A stretch of 64,000 bases of DNA from Panagrolaimus kolymaensis (Eukaryota; Nematoda; Chromadorea; Rhabditida; Panagrolaimidae): positions 1,240,001 through 1,304,000 of the forward strand of contig JAJQJQ010000023.1 in NCBI GenBank assembly GCA_028622995.1, read 5' to 3'. Positions 11,431-23,432 of the stretch are shown here, one piece after another. The position numbers and the translations under genes were made by a program. The notes beneath the pieces are model-generated. The model was not told the DNA's origin, did no database searches, and saw only the letters and a list, made by a program, of their open reading frames with translations. Every line of letters begins with the position of its first letter. Position 1 is the first letter of the stretch.

Positions 11431-11657
11431 AAGCTGATTTAAGCTTGCTTAAATACACACCCGCTTTTCAATGCCGATATATTTTCACTTTTAAATCCAA
11501 CTTGTTTTTTTTAATAACGTATGTACCTCTGACGGAAAAAAATGAAGAGATTTTTCGTGGTTGAATTAACATCTAACTTGTTTCGCAACTTGTTAATCCA
11601 CATTCTATTTTGATTTCTCCTTGTTATTGTTCCACAAAAAAAACTTAACTGACAACC

Positions 11658-11724
11658 TTTTTGAGGTCAGCGTTTTTTTGCAACAAAAAACGAGGTAATT
11701 GTAAAATTGACCTGACCTCAAAAA
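11658..11724. repeat. 13-bp perfect inverted repeat
   Basis: TTTTTGAGGTCAG at 11658-11670 is repeated in inverted form at 11712-11724, with a second small inverted pair (CGTTTTTTTG / CAACAAAAAACG) between them. It lies in the spacer upstream of the SXP/RAL-2 gene. It could be a hairpin, a regulatory site or the end of a decayed element. Confidence 0.4.
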
Positions 11725-12354
11725 TAAGAATGACCGTTAGATTTCTGAAAAGGGACAACTCGATTGACTGACATTTGTCAAAAAATGAGACAAAATGATT
11801 CACCAAAATAAAAAAAGTATGCCAAAGTCAAATTTTTTGTTACAAAAAGCAAAAACAAGTTTTGGTTATTTTGAATTTTTAGTGAAAGTGAACATATCTT
11901 TTATCAAAAGCGCGATTTAAAAGCTTAAACTTGGATAACAAAAAACAGATTTTATGTAATAGTGAACAAGTTTTGTTAAATCATGCAAAGAGATTAATAA
12001 TAATAAATAATGTCAGTGGAACAGAGTTCAGAAAGAATAGTGAATAATAAAATCAGAAAAGCAAAACAAAAACAAAAGCTTATAATTTTTTTATCATGTT
12101 TAATTTCAAAAAAGGTAAGTAAAATGTTGAAATCATGTTATTACAAATTTTTATTTTTCTTCAAAAATGCATTACAAGTGATACGTACGTACATCAAAGC
12201 ATTACTAAATTGCTTACATTTTTATATTGATCGTTATTTAACTTTACACAATAGTTTATTTATCCTTGAGGTAGATTGATAGATAGGTAAAATAATAATT
12301 AATCAGGTAGAAAATATAGTGAGGTAAAAAAAAGAAATAAGTTTAAAATTATAA

Positions 12355-14166
12355 TTATCCGCGTTGAAAAGCTTTTTGAATATCCACGTCGATAAATCTC
12401 CAATTTTCTTCCCATAAACTATCACAATGGGCTTTCAAACGTATATGGAGGGTTGATAAAGTAGTGTCGACGAGAATCTAAAATTTTATTAATAAGGTTT
12501 TGAAACTTACTTAATTTTTTTAAACAAACCAACCATTTGTTCTGATGGATTTATTATGCTTTTTGCATCACCCGAAGCCGCAGTCCAAAATTTAACGTTT
12601 GTTTCTAATTGATTTAATGAGGATTCCAATAATTCTTGATTGATTTGAAAAGTAGGGTAATTGGCATTTTTATCGAGGAAATAATTAAATGCATAAAAGT
12701 TTTTAAATTTCTGACGACAATCTGTTAAGAATTTTATAACCAAAGTTAAAAATTCTTTGTTTTTGTCTTTCTCAAATTCTTGGATCAACTGAAAAAAAAA
12801 GCGGAAGTTTAGTTTTGCTCTCCATGGCAGGTAGCTAGAGTTAGTGAGGCCCTTGAAATTAAAAAAAAGTTAACTTTAAATTCTTCTTTTAATTTTTGTT
12901 CATATTCTCGATATCTATTGCGATCAGGAGGAAATACACGGTCTACGTTTAAATTTCGAACCAAAACATCACCATCTTTTGGTTTATCAACATATGTAAA
13001 ACTAGAACAATTCGGACATTTCAAAAAGAGGTTATAAAAATTATAAACATAGTCAATCATAGTCTAAAAACCAAAAAAAATTAAGTGAGCTCAAGTTTGC
13101 TTAACTATAAACTAACGGAACAATTGAAACATTTTTTACAGCCTGAAGGAAGTGGTGTCTTTTTAATTGGAAGAAATCCATTCCACTTTTGAATTAAAAC
13201 ACACGGAAATGGAGAGTGGGGAAGATCTTCACAATCAAAGCAATATGTGAAACCACAAGTGCATGTAATTTCTTCGTAGTCTGCATCTGTGGCTTTAACA
13301 GCTTTATCACAATCTGTTTTTCGAGTGGGACACCATTTAAATTTGGGATTTGATTCCACGTAAGAATTAACAACCATGAGTTGATATAAATGATAAGTTT
13401 CAGGATCGCGAAAAAGTTGTAAAGCAAATGTTTCGGGAATTGGGGCATCACAATCTTCAAAGTTGCATGTAATATATGGAAGTGTGGGTTTCCTCGTTTG
13501 AGCATATTCCAACTAAAATTAAACATTCGGTAATTAGGCTTTGAATTACAGAAACCCACATTTTTAATAATATTTTTCCAACAATCAAAGCAAACTAAAT
13601 GTGAGCATGAAAGGGATGCAACTTCTTTAGTTTCTTCACACATTTGACATTTATCAACTACTTCCATATCTTCTTCTAATGATTCTTTCGAGATTAATTT
13701 GATGTTATGCTTCTTTAAGAAAGCTTGGAGAGACGAGGTTTCATAAAACCTGAAATTTAATTTCTATTATTCTGACTTCATGAAGAAATTTAACTGACCT
13801 TTCAAGTAAATGTTCTGAATTCCATTTGAAATGATAAAGTAAAATTTTGCAATTATCGGGAGACATTTCCAAAATGGAAGCAATATTTTTAGTAACATCC
13901 TCGACTTCATTTAGCAACTGATCAAGCGTGTAAAGCTAAAGAAAGAGAGATTATATGTTTTATATTATTATTTATAGAAACCATGGAAATGCATATTAGA
14001 CTTTTTTTTCAGAATCTTAACACCTTAGAATACTTTTCCAATTAATTCTGACACTTCAGAATAATTCAGAATCATTTAAGAAACTAAAACTCACAGAATA
14101 TTTCGGTTCACATGGTTGAATAAAAGTTTGAATTTTTTTAATAGCATATTCGGTTGCTCCATACAT
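12355..14166 (-). CDS. Ariadne-like RBR protein, copy 2 (catalytic RING2 not recognisable)
   Basis: Seven exons (14095-14166, 13799-13935, 13560-13749, 13117-13512, 12875-13063, 12534-12788, 12355-12477) give 453 residues; exon structure matches copy 1 at 3996-5641. The UBA-like region (LLYHFKWNSEHLLER), RING1 (CQMC...CSHLVCFDCW) and IBR (KWCPT...CTCGFTYCFDC) are complete. After the IBR the protein diverges strongly from copy 1: GCKKCFNCS, then KCPNC, then a charged stretch, then the helical Ariadne-like region. No catalytic-cysteine context typical of RING2 is visible. The donor of the sixth exon is weak (GTTGGT), chosen because it keeps the frame that matches copy 1. Whether it is an active ligase is open. 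Confidence 0.8.
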
Positions 14167-14855
14167 GTCTAATAAATTTTAAAGTAAATTCAAGCAACAA
14201 ACTAACTAACTGATAAACGAGAGACAAAAAGAATACGATCAGGCTTTTATGTCATTAAAAAAATGAGCTATGTAATTTTATGGATTGATTGTTATATATT
14301 GTGAAATATATTTTTTTCTCTTTTGTCTTTGACTTGCTCGACTTCCCAAGAAGATTTGAAAAAAGAGCAATACTTTGCATTGAAAAAAGAAGTGAACCAA
14401 AGCCTCTTTTATGTTTATTCAAATTTTCTCCGCGATTGATTTGTTTTATTGCGAAATATTTTTCGTGTTAAGATATAAATTATGAACGTATGTTAGATTC
14501 TTCAATCGACAAAAGTGTTCTAAAAATAAAAACTTTCATGCTTTGATACCTTTTTTTATAAATCTTATCCAAAATTTTCTAAAAATTATTTTTCTTTTTT
14601 AAATAAAAAAATTAAAAGCAAAATAAAAATTTGTTCATCAAAGAAAAAATATGAAGAGAGTTATCAAAATATAGTTGACAAAACATTGGTGGATTAAATC
14701 TTGAAGCAGCCTTATGATCGAGCTAGGTGGCTAATCCAAATATTTTAAAAAATATATATTAAAATTATTCTCAACAGCATTTTGTATTCCGACCATTGGA
14801 AGCACCTCAACAGTGATCCACTTTTTATCAATGGCCTAATGTAATGATTTTATAG
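14167..14855. other. Spacer before the helicase pseudogene
   Basis: AT-rich. Bases 14725-14795 resemble 18692-18770 beyond the pseudogene. The missing N-terminal exons of the helicase cannot be recognised here. Confidence 0.5.
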
Positions 14856-17708
14856 GTTGTGATAGTATCATGTGAAACGGGCTCTGGTAAAACAACTCAA
14901 ATTCCACACTTTTTATATGAAAGTGGCTACACATCAAATGGTCATCTTATCGGTATTGCTGAACCTCGACGAGTTGCAACTATTTCAATGTCTCAACGTT
15001 TTGGTAAAGAATTGGATGATCTATCAAAAGTTTCATATGAAGTACGACTTTTATTACCATTTTTTTTTCTGTTGTAAATAATGCATTTTTAGATTCGATT
15101 TGAAGGCAATCAAACAGAAGATACAAAAATCCCGTTTATGACTGATGGTGTTCTTCTCAAAGAACTTCAAACTGATTTAATGCTTACAAGATACTCTGTT
15201 ATAATTATTGATGAAGTCCATGAACGATCAATGTATTCGGATGTTTTAATTGGTTTACTTTCAAGAATATGTTTTTTGAGAGCTAAGAAATCTTTTCCAT
15301 TGAAACTTATCATTATGTCTGCCACATTGAAACTTGCTTATTTTACTCAAAAACGGTTAGTTTTTTTAGTCGTTAAATACCATTCTTACTTTAGATTTTA
15401 GATTATTCCCATCATTTACTCCAAAAGGATATCAAGGTTGATTCTCGTCAATTACCTGTTCAAGTTCATTTTGAACGTAAAACTCCTGATGATCATTTGG
15501 AGCTTTGCTTATAAAAAGGTTTCGACATTCATGAAAAACTTCCTGATGGTGCTATTTTGGTATTCCTTACTGGTCAAAATGAAGTTAAACGATTGTTAAA
15601 ATTATTGACTCAAAGATATCCAATGAAAGCAAAACAAGTTAGAGGATATTTGAATAAAAAGAAAGATCGAAAGGTACATTATTTTATTATGCTGAATGAA
15701 TGTGTGAATAATGTTTTTATTTTTAGAAGGCTGAAAAAGAAAAAGTGAAATTATCAAATTTTTCTGATAAAGCGAATTCTCTTCTTGATGGAAAACCTCA
15801 AACATCAAAAGAAGAAACAGATGATGGCAAATCAGATTTGGATGAATTCGGTGCAGCATATTGTGGATTTCTTGATTATGACATGGATGATTCAAATCTT
15901 TTTAATGGTTCTTTATCTCCACCACCGCATGGTCTTCACCACTTTATTCCCTTCTTTCATAGCAAAACAACAACGAGTGTTTGAACCACCACCAGAAGGA
16001 ACTCGACATTGTGTTACTGCAACCGATGTAGTTGAAACATCTCTCACAATTCCAACTATTTGTTACATCGTTGATTGTGGAAAAGAAAAGCGACGAGATT
16101 ATGATCCAATTCAAGTGTATCACAATTCAATATTCATTGGATTTCTCAAGCTTCTGCTGAACAAAGATCTGGTCGAGTTGGGCGGGTTCAAGCTGGATAT
16201 GCTTATCGACTTTATTCGTCAGCAATGTTTGAAGATTTTACAACTTTTTCTCAACCTGAAATTCTTAACAAACCTGGGGACCAACTTGTTCTTCACTTGA
16301 AAGCGATGAATATTGTCAACGTTTCAAATTTTTCATTTCCAACGCCACCTCAAGCTGATTAATTGGAAATTGCTGAAAGACGATTAACTGGGAGCTTCTG
16401 ATGGAAAGGTTGGTTTCAGTTTATGATCATGGTTTTAATTTTTGGTTTTTAGAAGATGCAAGAATTACAACACTTGGTAAAACATTATCATTATTTCCGT
16501 TATCTCCACCATTTGCTAAAATGCTTGCTATGGCCAATCAACATGATTTAATGCCATATGCTATTTATCTTGTATCAACTTTATCTGTACCTGTGAATCA
16601 TGTCATTCATCAAACTGGATTGAATTAAATACAAACTCAAAAGAAAATGAAAGAAATTTTGGAACAACGACAAAAATGGTGTGGCATTGGGCAATCTCGT
16701 CGTTTAGGTGATTTATCCGTATTATTGAAAGCTCTTTTTGTTGCTGATTCTGTGCAAGTTTGTTACTCTTTTTACTTACAAATATTTTACTAAAAGAATC
16801 TTTTTAGATGAATTCCCAACAATATGAAAACTTAGGATGACGATTCAAAGCTGTTATTGAAGTTCGAAAAATGCGTCGACAATTGGTGAATTTGATCAAC
16901 ACATCATGCAACCTTAAAAAAGACATTACCATTGATACAAAATTGGAGCCACCAAGTGATGAACAATCTCGGCTATTACGTCAAATTCTAATTGCGTGCT
17001 TACCAAATCAAATTGCTAAACGTGTTACTGAAAGTGAAAGCGGCCAACCTATTCCCAATGGCGCTTATCAATGTCAAATGCTTGAGGTAAAATATTATAG
17101 CATTTTGTGAAGTTAACTTTATCGTTTTTAGGAATATGCGTTTATTGATTCATCATCGATGTTATCACAAGATCAACCTGATTTTGTTCTTTATCAAGAA
17201 ATCGTTCAATTCAATAACAAAAAATGTCTTCAAAATTGCACGATGGTTGATCCAGAATGGCTTCCCCAATTAGCTGAACCATATTGTGAATTTATAATGC
17301 CTGATCCAGAAAAAGAAACTCCAACATTTGATCAAACAACTGGACAAGTAGTTCAAAATGCTACCGTTACTTTTGGTGAAAGAAGATGACCATTGCAAAC
17401 AATGAAAAGACAGATGCCTATCAACATTCTTCATTACAAACATTTTGCTAAATTATTTCTTGGTGGTCATGTTTGTTTGAAGCTTGCTCCAAATGTTTCC
17501 AAAATGCTTGCTCCACCTGAAACCATGGGCAAATTTACAAAAAAGAACAGAAAGAATATTGAATGGTTTGATTGGTGAAGAAGTTTTGACTCGTGAAAAG
17601 CTGCATGAAATATGGAAGAAAAAAGAAGACTATTTGTTGGAAGAATATTTGGAATGGTTGCCTGCTTCAATACATGATAAAATTCAACTTGATTGGCCTC
17701 CACTTTAA
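14856..17708 (+). pseudogene. DHX37-like DEAH-box RNA helicase pseudogene
   Basis: The pieces together follow DHX37 (yeast Dhr1), the helicase that releases U3 snoRNA from the small-subunit processome. Visible motifs: CETGSGKTTQ (I), EPRRVATISMSQR (Ia), [10 protein letters not shown] (II, DEVH), MSATLK (III), [28 protein letters not shown], and [13 protein letters not shown] (VI). The DHX37-specific C-terminus ends EYLEWLPASIHDKIQLDWPP. The chain is broken by frameshifts near 15430, 15515, 15970, 16130 and 17530 and by in-frame stops at 16360-16362, 16399-16401, 16626-16628, about 16837 and about 17388. The N-terminal third is missing upstream of 14856. Introns with good ends remain (for example 15041-15092). 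Protein similarity between the lesions is high, so decay looks recent. No other gene here shows such damage, which speaks against sequencing error. Confidence 0.85.
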
Positions 17709-17929
17709 TTTTTCATGTTAGATTTATTTTTGAAAGAACATTTTGTTATTGTTGTTGATTTTTTGTTTTTGAAATTGTAATAAATAAAGATTTATTTTAA
17801 CAACTTCTGAAACTCTTTTTCTATTGTTTATGTATGGGTTTATAAGATGGAAGGTTTTGAGTTTTCTATGATGCAAAAAGGATAGAATAAACTTTTCGTT
17901 GGAAAGTTTTTGCAAAAAATTAAAAAAAG

Positions 17930-18238
17930 ATTTGGGTCTGAACGTATTGTAATGGCTCCTAAAGGAGAATTACTCACATTCGCTATCCGATCACTGTCTG
18001 TCCGCGACGAGTTTTGCCTGCTTCCTTTCGGACCTCGGCCGGTTCCTCGTTCTTTGAACAACCGGATGAAAGCGAACTCCTTCACTCACACCCTGTTGAA
18101 CGCACAGCTTGACCAGGACGAACGCGTCACCGCAATTCATTCCAGTAGAAGGACTCCATAACGCAGCCCATCCGCCAAACCCTGCCACGAGAAGCTCGTT
18201 TACAAGTGCTCGCCACAACACCCGGCGACCACTCACAT
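17930..18238. other. GC-rich island of unknown origin
   Basis: About 300 bases that are markedly richer in G and C, with several CpG-containing words (CTCGGCCGGTTCC, CACCCGGCGACC), set between AT-rich sequence on both sides just after the helicase pseudogene. It is open in several frames, for example 17991-18236 on the minus strand, but none starts with a good ATG or resembles a protein I know. It could be a transposon piece, transferred DNA or a decayed RNA gene. Confidence 0.5.
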
Positions 18239-18309
18239 TTTTAATTCAAAAGAAAAGGAACGGAAAAAATATGCAAAAAGTGATGCTTGGTTTTTGATTA
18301 ATTAAAATA

Positions 18310-18790
18310 AATTTTTCAATGAAACTTTTTGAAATTTTTAGATTTCTGGATAGAAAAAAGAATGGAGAATTTAATGATATTAAATTTATAAATATTTTTA
18401 AAGATTTTAGTGGACAAAATGATGGATAATGGACACATGTATCAAGCATAGATGAAGACATTATTGAATCTCGTTTTGAGTTACGGAGTTCAATAAAGCA
18501 TATTTATTTTTTTATCCACATATTTTTCATATAATTTTTAAAAATTATTTGAAAAGTCTTAGAGATTTGCCTACCAATTAAGACCTTTAACCAAAAATTA
18601 TATTTATTATGAACACATCCATCAAGCAAGCATAGTTTATGTCAATGCTGAATCATGTTTTGAATTAGGGCCTGAATCGGAGGTATGAATTTTTTGATCC
18701 AAATATTTTAAATTAAATATATTAAAATTATTCCCAACGGGATTTTGTATTGGCTCCAGGTGAACTCCTGAATCGATGAAACTTTTTTTT
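18310..18790 (+). pseudogene. Broken exon fragments, two related pieces
   Basis: After an acceptor-like TTTTTAG, the frame reads RFLDRKKNGEFNDIKFINIF to a stop, then an out-of-step piece IDEDIIESRFELRSS. About 180 bases further on a related piece reads EHIHQASIVYVNAESCFELG, ending in a GAG|GTATGA donor-like site and a following acceptor-like region. The last part (18692-18770) resembles 14725-14795, before the helicase pseudogene. They look like copies of the same lost gene; its identity is unknown. Confidence 0.3.
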
Positions 18791-19863
18791 ATTAACACAA
18801 GCAGCATCAAGCTTTGATGCAAGAAATTTAATTAAAAACTTTTTGAATAAGAAAAAAATTCCAGGTGAAAAGTGGTTTATTTTTCTCATTAATTATGCAT
18901 TTTTACATCCATTTTCAATGATATTTTTAAAATTCGGATCCTAACAGGCCGATTTGGAAGCAACCAAAAATTAATGTTTTTCACTTCAAGCAATAAATGC
19001 TTTGAAAAAGGTAAAATAATTCCAAACTCAAAAATAAGTAAACTTAAAAATTTTTTTGTTTATTGGAAGTGATAAATAACCTCAGTTTATAAACCTGGGG
19101 GAAGATTTATTTTTAAAGAGGATAAGGCTGGCTTATTTATGAATAAATATTAACACATTAAGTTGATACAAAACTTAAAACTTTAAACTCGTGTTCTTTT
19201 CTATGAATAAAAACACATTTTTATTAATTTATTTAAAGAGCAAAAAACAAATTTAAAGGTTTAATTTTAAATAAACTTTCTTTTTTAATAAATTTCCCTC
19301 AATTTAAGATGCATGTTTTCATGGTTGTTTTGAAGCCTTCGATTAAACAAAGGATTTGACATTTATAATATTAATTATTTTGTTTTTCTTTTTCATAAAG
19401 GCCTTTTCTTAAATTTATTAAAAATAAAGCCACATATTTTTGCAAATATGATTAATGTTTGTAAATTTATTTTAACTTTTTTTTTGTTTACTGGAAAAAA
19501 AATATGGTTAACATTTTTGACGACAAATTACGGGAACTGCTGTTCATTAAATGGCACATAAACAGGTAGAATCGAAGTTCCATTATTTATAAATAATCAA
19601 ATTGACATTTTTAAATAAAGCATGCAAACCACAAGGTTTCTTTTTTAAAACTTTTCTGATAAAATTAATTTCTCTAAGTTTTTCATTTGTCACTAAAAGA
19701 CATTAAGTTTCTGTGTTAAAAGTTTTGTTTAGTCCACAAGTCACTAATACAATGAAACAAAAAGCTATCATATAAACTTGTGTTTTAAACAAATATTTTA
19801 TTTTACAAAAATAAAGTGTGCAAAAAATTAGAAAAATATACAAAGTAGTAAGTTTAATTTTTT
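18791..19863. other. Spacer
   Basis: Very AT-rich, no coding signal, 3' flank of the CYP3-clan gene at its right end. Confidence 0.6.
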
Positions 19864-21910
19864 TTATTCTCGTTTAACTAATTTAATGGTAACACCTTCT
19901 GGATTAAGTACAGTAGTTCCAATCATTTTTAGTTTATCTTCAGTTTTATTAGTTGCAACAAATTTATATTGTTTTAATATTCTCACGAGCGCTAATTTTT
20001 CTTCAACATATGCAAGTCTCATTCCAATGCAAGTTCTTGGCCCACCACCAAATGGATAATAAGCCATTTGTTGTTCAACAGAAAAATCGTAAAATCTTTC
20101 AGGGTTAAATTCATTAGCAGTTTCACCCCAAATTTGTTTATCATAATGAAGGGAAAGGACATCAACAGCGATGAGAATACCTTTATCAATTTTGTATTCA
20201 CCCAATGTTGTGGGTTCCATGCATTCGCGTGAAGCGGCGCTAAAAAAGTGGATATGCTTTAGAAGCTTTGAAAAAATAAATAAAACGTGAAGTTTGGTGT
20301 CAAAAAAAACGAAAAAGCAAATTTCTAACCCGAAAGTTTTTAGTTTTTTTCTATACTTTTTTGTTTAAATTTCTTACTTACAATGCGGCAATGGGATACA
20401 TCCTTAAAGCTTCTTTCATCACTGCATCACATAATCTCAAATCATTCAATTGCTCATAGGTGACATCATCACCCGGACAAACTTCATCAATTTCCTCAAT
20501 CAATTGTCTCTGAATTTCTGGATTCTTCGCTAATAACCAAGTTGTGGTGCCAAGTGTGTTTGCAGTGGTATCAAATCCAGCAAGTAAAAATACAAAGCAT
20601 TGCCCAACAATTTCATCCGTGGTCATTTTCTTATTTATTTTCATGCCGGATTTATCAAAAGCATTATCATAAACATTTCCATCTTCTGCATCGATGAACA
20701 TATCAATAAAATCCATATGGCCATTGGTTTGAGTAACAGCGCCATTAGCCTAAAAATCCTCAAATGCCAAATTTTTTTTCTTTTCAAAACTCAAGCTTAC
20801 TCTTTCTTGTTTTCGTTCTTCAACCGCAACATAAAGTTTATCAACCATTTGTTTAAATGGAATGGATTTGAATTTAGTCATAAATAAAAGAATACTTCGA
20901 AAATATTGAGCGAAATATGGAAATATATTAGCAGGGGCATCAAATATTCCATTTCCAAATCTTGCAAAAACTGCTTTAGCAAGATCAACATTGGGATTTT
21001 CAAATTGTTTAGTTCCTTTTTGTCCCATTGCAATTCGACAAATTATATCCATGGTTAATTCATGGTAATATGGATGAATGTTGAATGATTCACCTTTTTT
21101 GTAAGCTTTTTCAAGGTGAGACATCATTACTTTACAGGAATCATCAACGACGGGCAGAATCTAGAAAGAAATTTCATCTTTGACATTCTAATTTTTCTAT
21201 GATGGACGAAAATAATAAGGTTAAATTTCGAAAAGACTCTTTCTTTTTTTTTGATTTGAATAAAAAACGAACCTGCTTCAAATTATTTACAGTAAAGCTA
21301 GGATTTGCAATGGTTCTCAATCGCTTCCATCGAGAGCCGCGAGCATTAAAAACATGGATTCGTTTTTCTTTATCAACATTTCCAACCAAGGGTGAAGCTT
21401 TACGTCCATGAAAATATTCAAATTTTTTGACTAAAAGTTCATGAGCCATTTTATAATCCGAAATAACCAAAAGCTTTCTCCATCCTTCAATAACCCCATA
21501 AACTTTTCCAAATTGTTTTGTCCAATTTTGATATACATAACAACTGGGATATTGTCCATTAACGAGTTCATAATACTGGTTAAATATAGGATCTTTGCTT
21601 ACTGGTCCAGGAATGTTTCGACGTTTCCAATATGAAGAATTATAAACAGCGGCACTGAAATTTACTTTTTGGTATTTATTAGGTTTCAAAAAAAAGATTT
21701 TTAGGTTGTCGATGACCACAATTTTCTTGCTAAAGCCAATTTTTTGTTTAATTTTTCTATCATCAGCTGTTTGTTAACTGATAAGAAAAAACTAGATTAA
21801 ATTTTTTGTTCCAATTCTCAAAAAACTTCTTAACAAAGTTAAACTTACAAATAATAAAATCCTGCACTTGCTGCTCCAATCGCAATTAATGTAAACAATA
21901 AAGTAATCAT
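19864..21910 (-). CDS. Cytochrome P450, CYP3 clan (nematode CYP13/CYP25-like)
   Basis: Five exons (21849-21910, 21273-21654, 20801-21160, 20382-20749, 19864-20239) give 515 residues. Landmarks: short hydrophobic N-terminus ([20 protein letters not shown]), WKRRNIPGP hinge, C-helix WKRLRT, I-helix [12 protein letters not shown], ExxR in [12 protein letters not shown], and haem loop [16 protein letters not shown] with the cysteine ligand. The RTCIGMRLA form and overall sequence point to the CYP3 clan, expanded in nematodes as CYP13A and CYP25. It should be an endoplasmic-reticulum monooxygenase; the substrate is unknown. A TATA box lies at 22017-22024. The frame is intact and every splice phase agrees. 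Confidence 0.9.
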
Positions 21911-22016
21911 TTCAATTCAAAATTTTCAATTTTATTTTTTTTAATTTTTTGCAATGAAATAAACCAAGAACCACTAACTATCGCATTGATATTGTTTTGA
22001 TGTTTATGTTTACCCC

Positions 22017-22024
22017 TATTTATA
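22017..22024 (-). promoter_or_regulatory. TATA box of the CYP3-clan gene
   Basis: TATAAATA on the minus strand, about 107 bases upstream of the ATG at 21910. Position and sequence only. Confidence 0.45.
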
Positions 22025-22800
22025 CCCGTTTTTTTAATTTGTTAATTGACCATATATTTTGTAGTTTTGTTCTGTTTTTGAATGAGAAAATGACATCGTT
22101 CATTAAAAGTTTATACGACAAAAATTGAAGTTTGTTTGTTTCCCTTGGTTTTGAAGGTGAAAGACAAAATTTGTATTAACATCCTTTGGTTGATTGAGAC
22201 ATTTTATTTTTGTGATTGCTTATTATTTATTTATTTATTCATGCATGCAGAGATCAAACACACAACCTCCAAATTTTTGGTGTGCTCAATTTATGTTTTA
22301 CATGAGTAAGAAAGTAAAACAAAAATAAACTATTTCAAAATGAAGTGGTAACATAGACTTGTTATTAAAAATAAATACTAAAAAATATATAAAAAAAAGG
22401 CGCCTTTAGTTGTTTTTTTTTTTTTTGCAACAAAAGCTTATGAAGGCTTTTTATATTTTCATTAACCTTTATCCACAAAATTTAGAGAACATTGGCAAAA
22501 ACATTGAGCCAGTTAATTCGAAAAATGGCAATTTATCGAGGAAAAATCATATCATTGCTAAACTTTGAGTTTTACTATAAAGTTGTACCATTTTTCCATT
22601 AGCATACATACATTCAAAAAGTTTGATTTTTTTTTCTCACAGCAGCTGCTGCTTCTTGAGAAAGCTTTTCTTTTTTGAATCAAAAAAAATGTGTCACAGA
22701 TTGTCACGTACCATCGTAATTTTTATTCAAAAATTGTAAAAAATTATAAGCATTGTTTTAAAATTTTCTCGTGCCATTGTTTTAATTTTTATTCTTCGGT

Positions 22801-22808
22801 TATAAAAG
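22801..22808 (+). promoter_or_regulatory. TATA box of the secreted-protein gene at 22864
   Basis: TATAAAAG on the plus strand, about 56 bases upstream of the ATG. It sits at a normal distance for a short 5' leader. Confidence 0.55.
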
Positions 22809-22863
22809 GCTGCCGCAAAAATATCAAAGATGGAAATCAAATCATTTTTGGTTGAATTTATTC

Positions 22864-23334
22864 ATGGCTTGGTTAAAAGTTTCTCTGATTTTGTCGCTGC
22901 TTTCTGTATCTTTCGCTAATGTTTTTACTTATGGTATAGTTTTAAAAAAACATTAACAAGGGTTTAATGAAACTTTTTTAGATACAAACAATATTACGGA
23001 ATTGTCTCAAAAATTCAGTGATCAATGGTTAATGATTCAACGATTGCAACAACAATTCCCAAGTGCTTCGATGGAATTGGATATTTCGGTTGAGAGATAT
23101 GCCCCAACTACCATTGCAACAACTCTCCCTACTACGAAACCGCCTCCTCGCCAACCTTTTAAATACGACGAAGAAGAATCTGAAAACGATTCAGAACAAC
23201 CAGTAAAACCAAAGCCATCTCCCAAAAAGATTCAAGTTCCCAAGAAAAATATCAAAGCTACTACCAAAACAACTCCAGTAAAAGAAAAAAAAGTTCAAGG
23301 AAACAAAAAAGAAAACAATCAAAAAAAGTTATAA
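22864..23334 (+). CDS. Small secreted protein with Lys/Pro/Thr-rich tail, unknown
   Basis: Two exons (22864-22933, 22982-23334) give about 140 residues. A clear signal peptide (MAWLKVSLILSLLSVSFA) is followed by a short helical part (ITELSQKFSDQWLMIQRLQQ) and then a disordered region: Thr/Pro-rich (APTTIATTLPTTKPPPRQP), acidic (DEEESENDSEQ), and strongly basic to the end (many KK pairs). The Thr/Pro part could carry O-glycans. I do not recognise the family. A TATA box at 22801 supports this start. Confidence 0.6.
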
Positions 23335-23432
23335 CAGCTTTGATTTTTCCGACATTTTATTTTCCATCCTTTTTCAAACAAAAAGTCTTTTTAAACTCGC
23401 TTTATTTATTTTATTTTATTTATTAAATTAAT

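Noticed and set aside
12010..12279. Open frame of 89 codons (plus) with a GTAAGT site inside
   Set aside because: Composition is dominated by Lys, Leu, Phe and Tyr as expected from AT-rich non-coding DNA; no acceptor or partner exon was found.
14872..17578. Several open frames in the helicase region as independent small genes
   Set aside because: Read together they follow one DHX37-like protein from motif I to the C-terminus; they are pieces of one broken gene.
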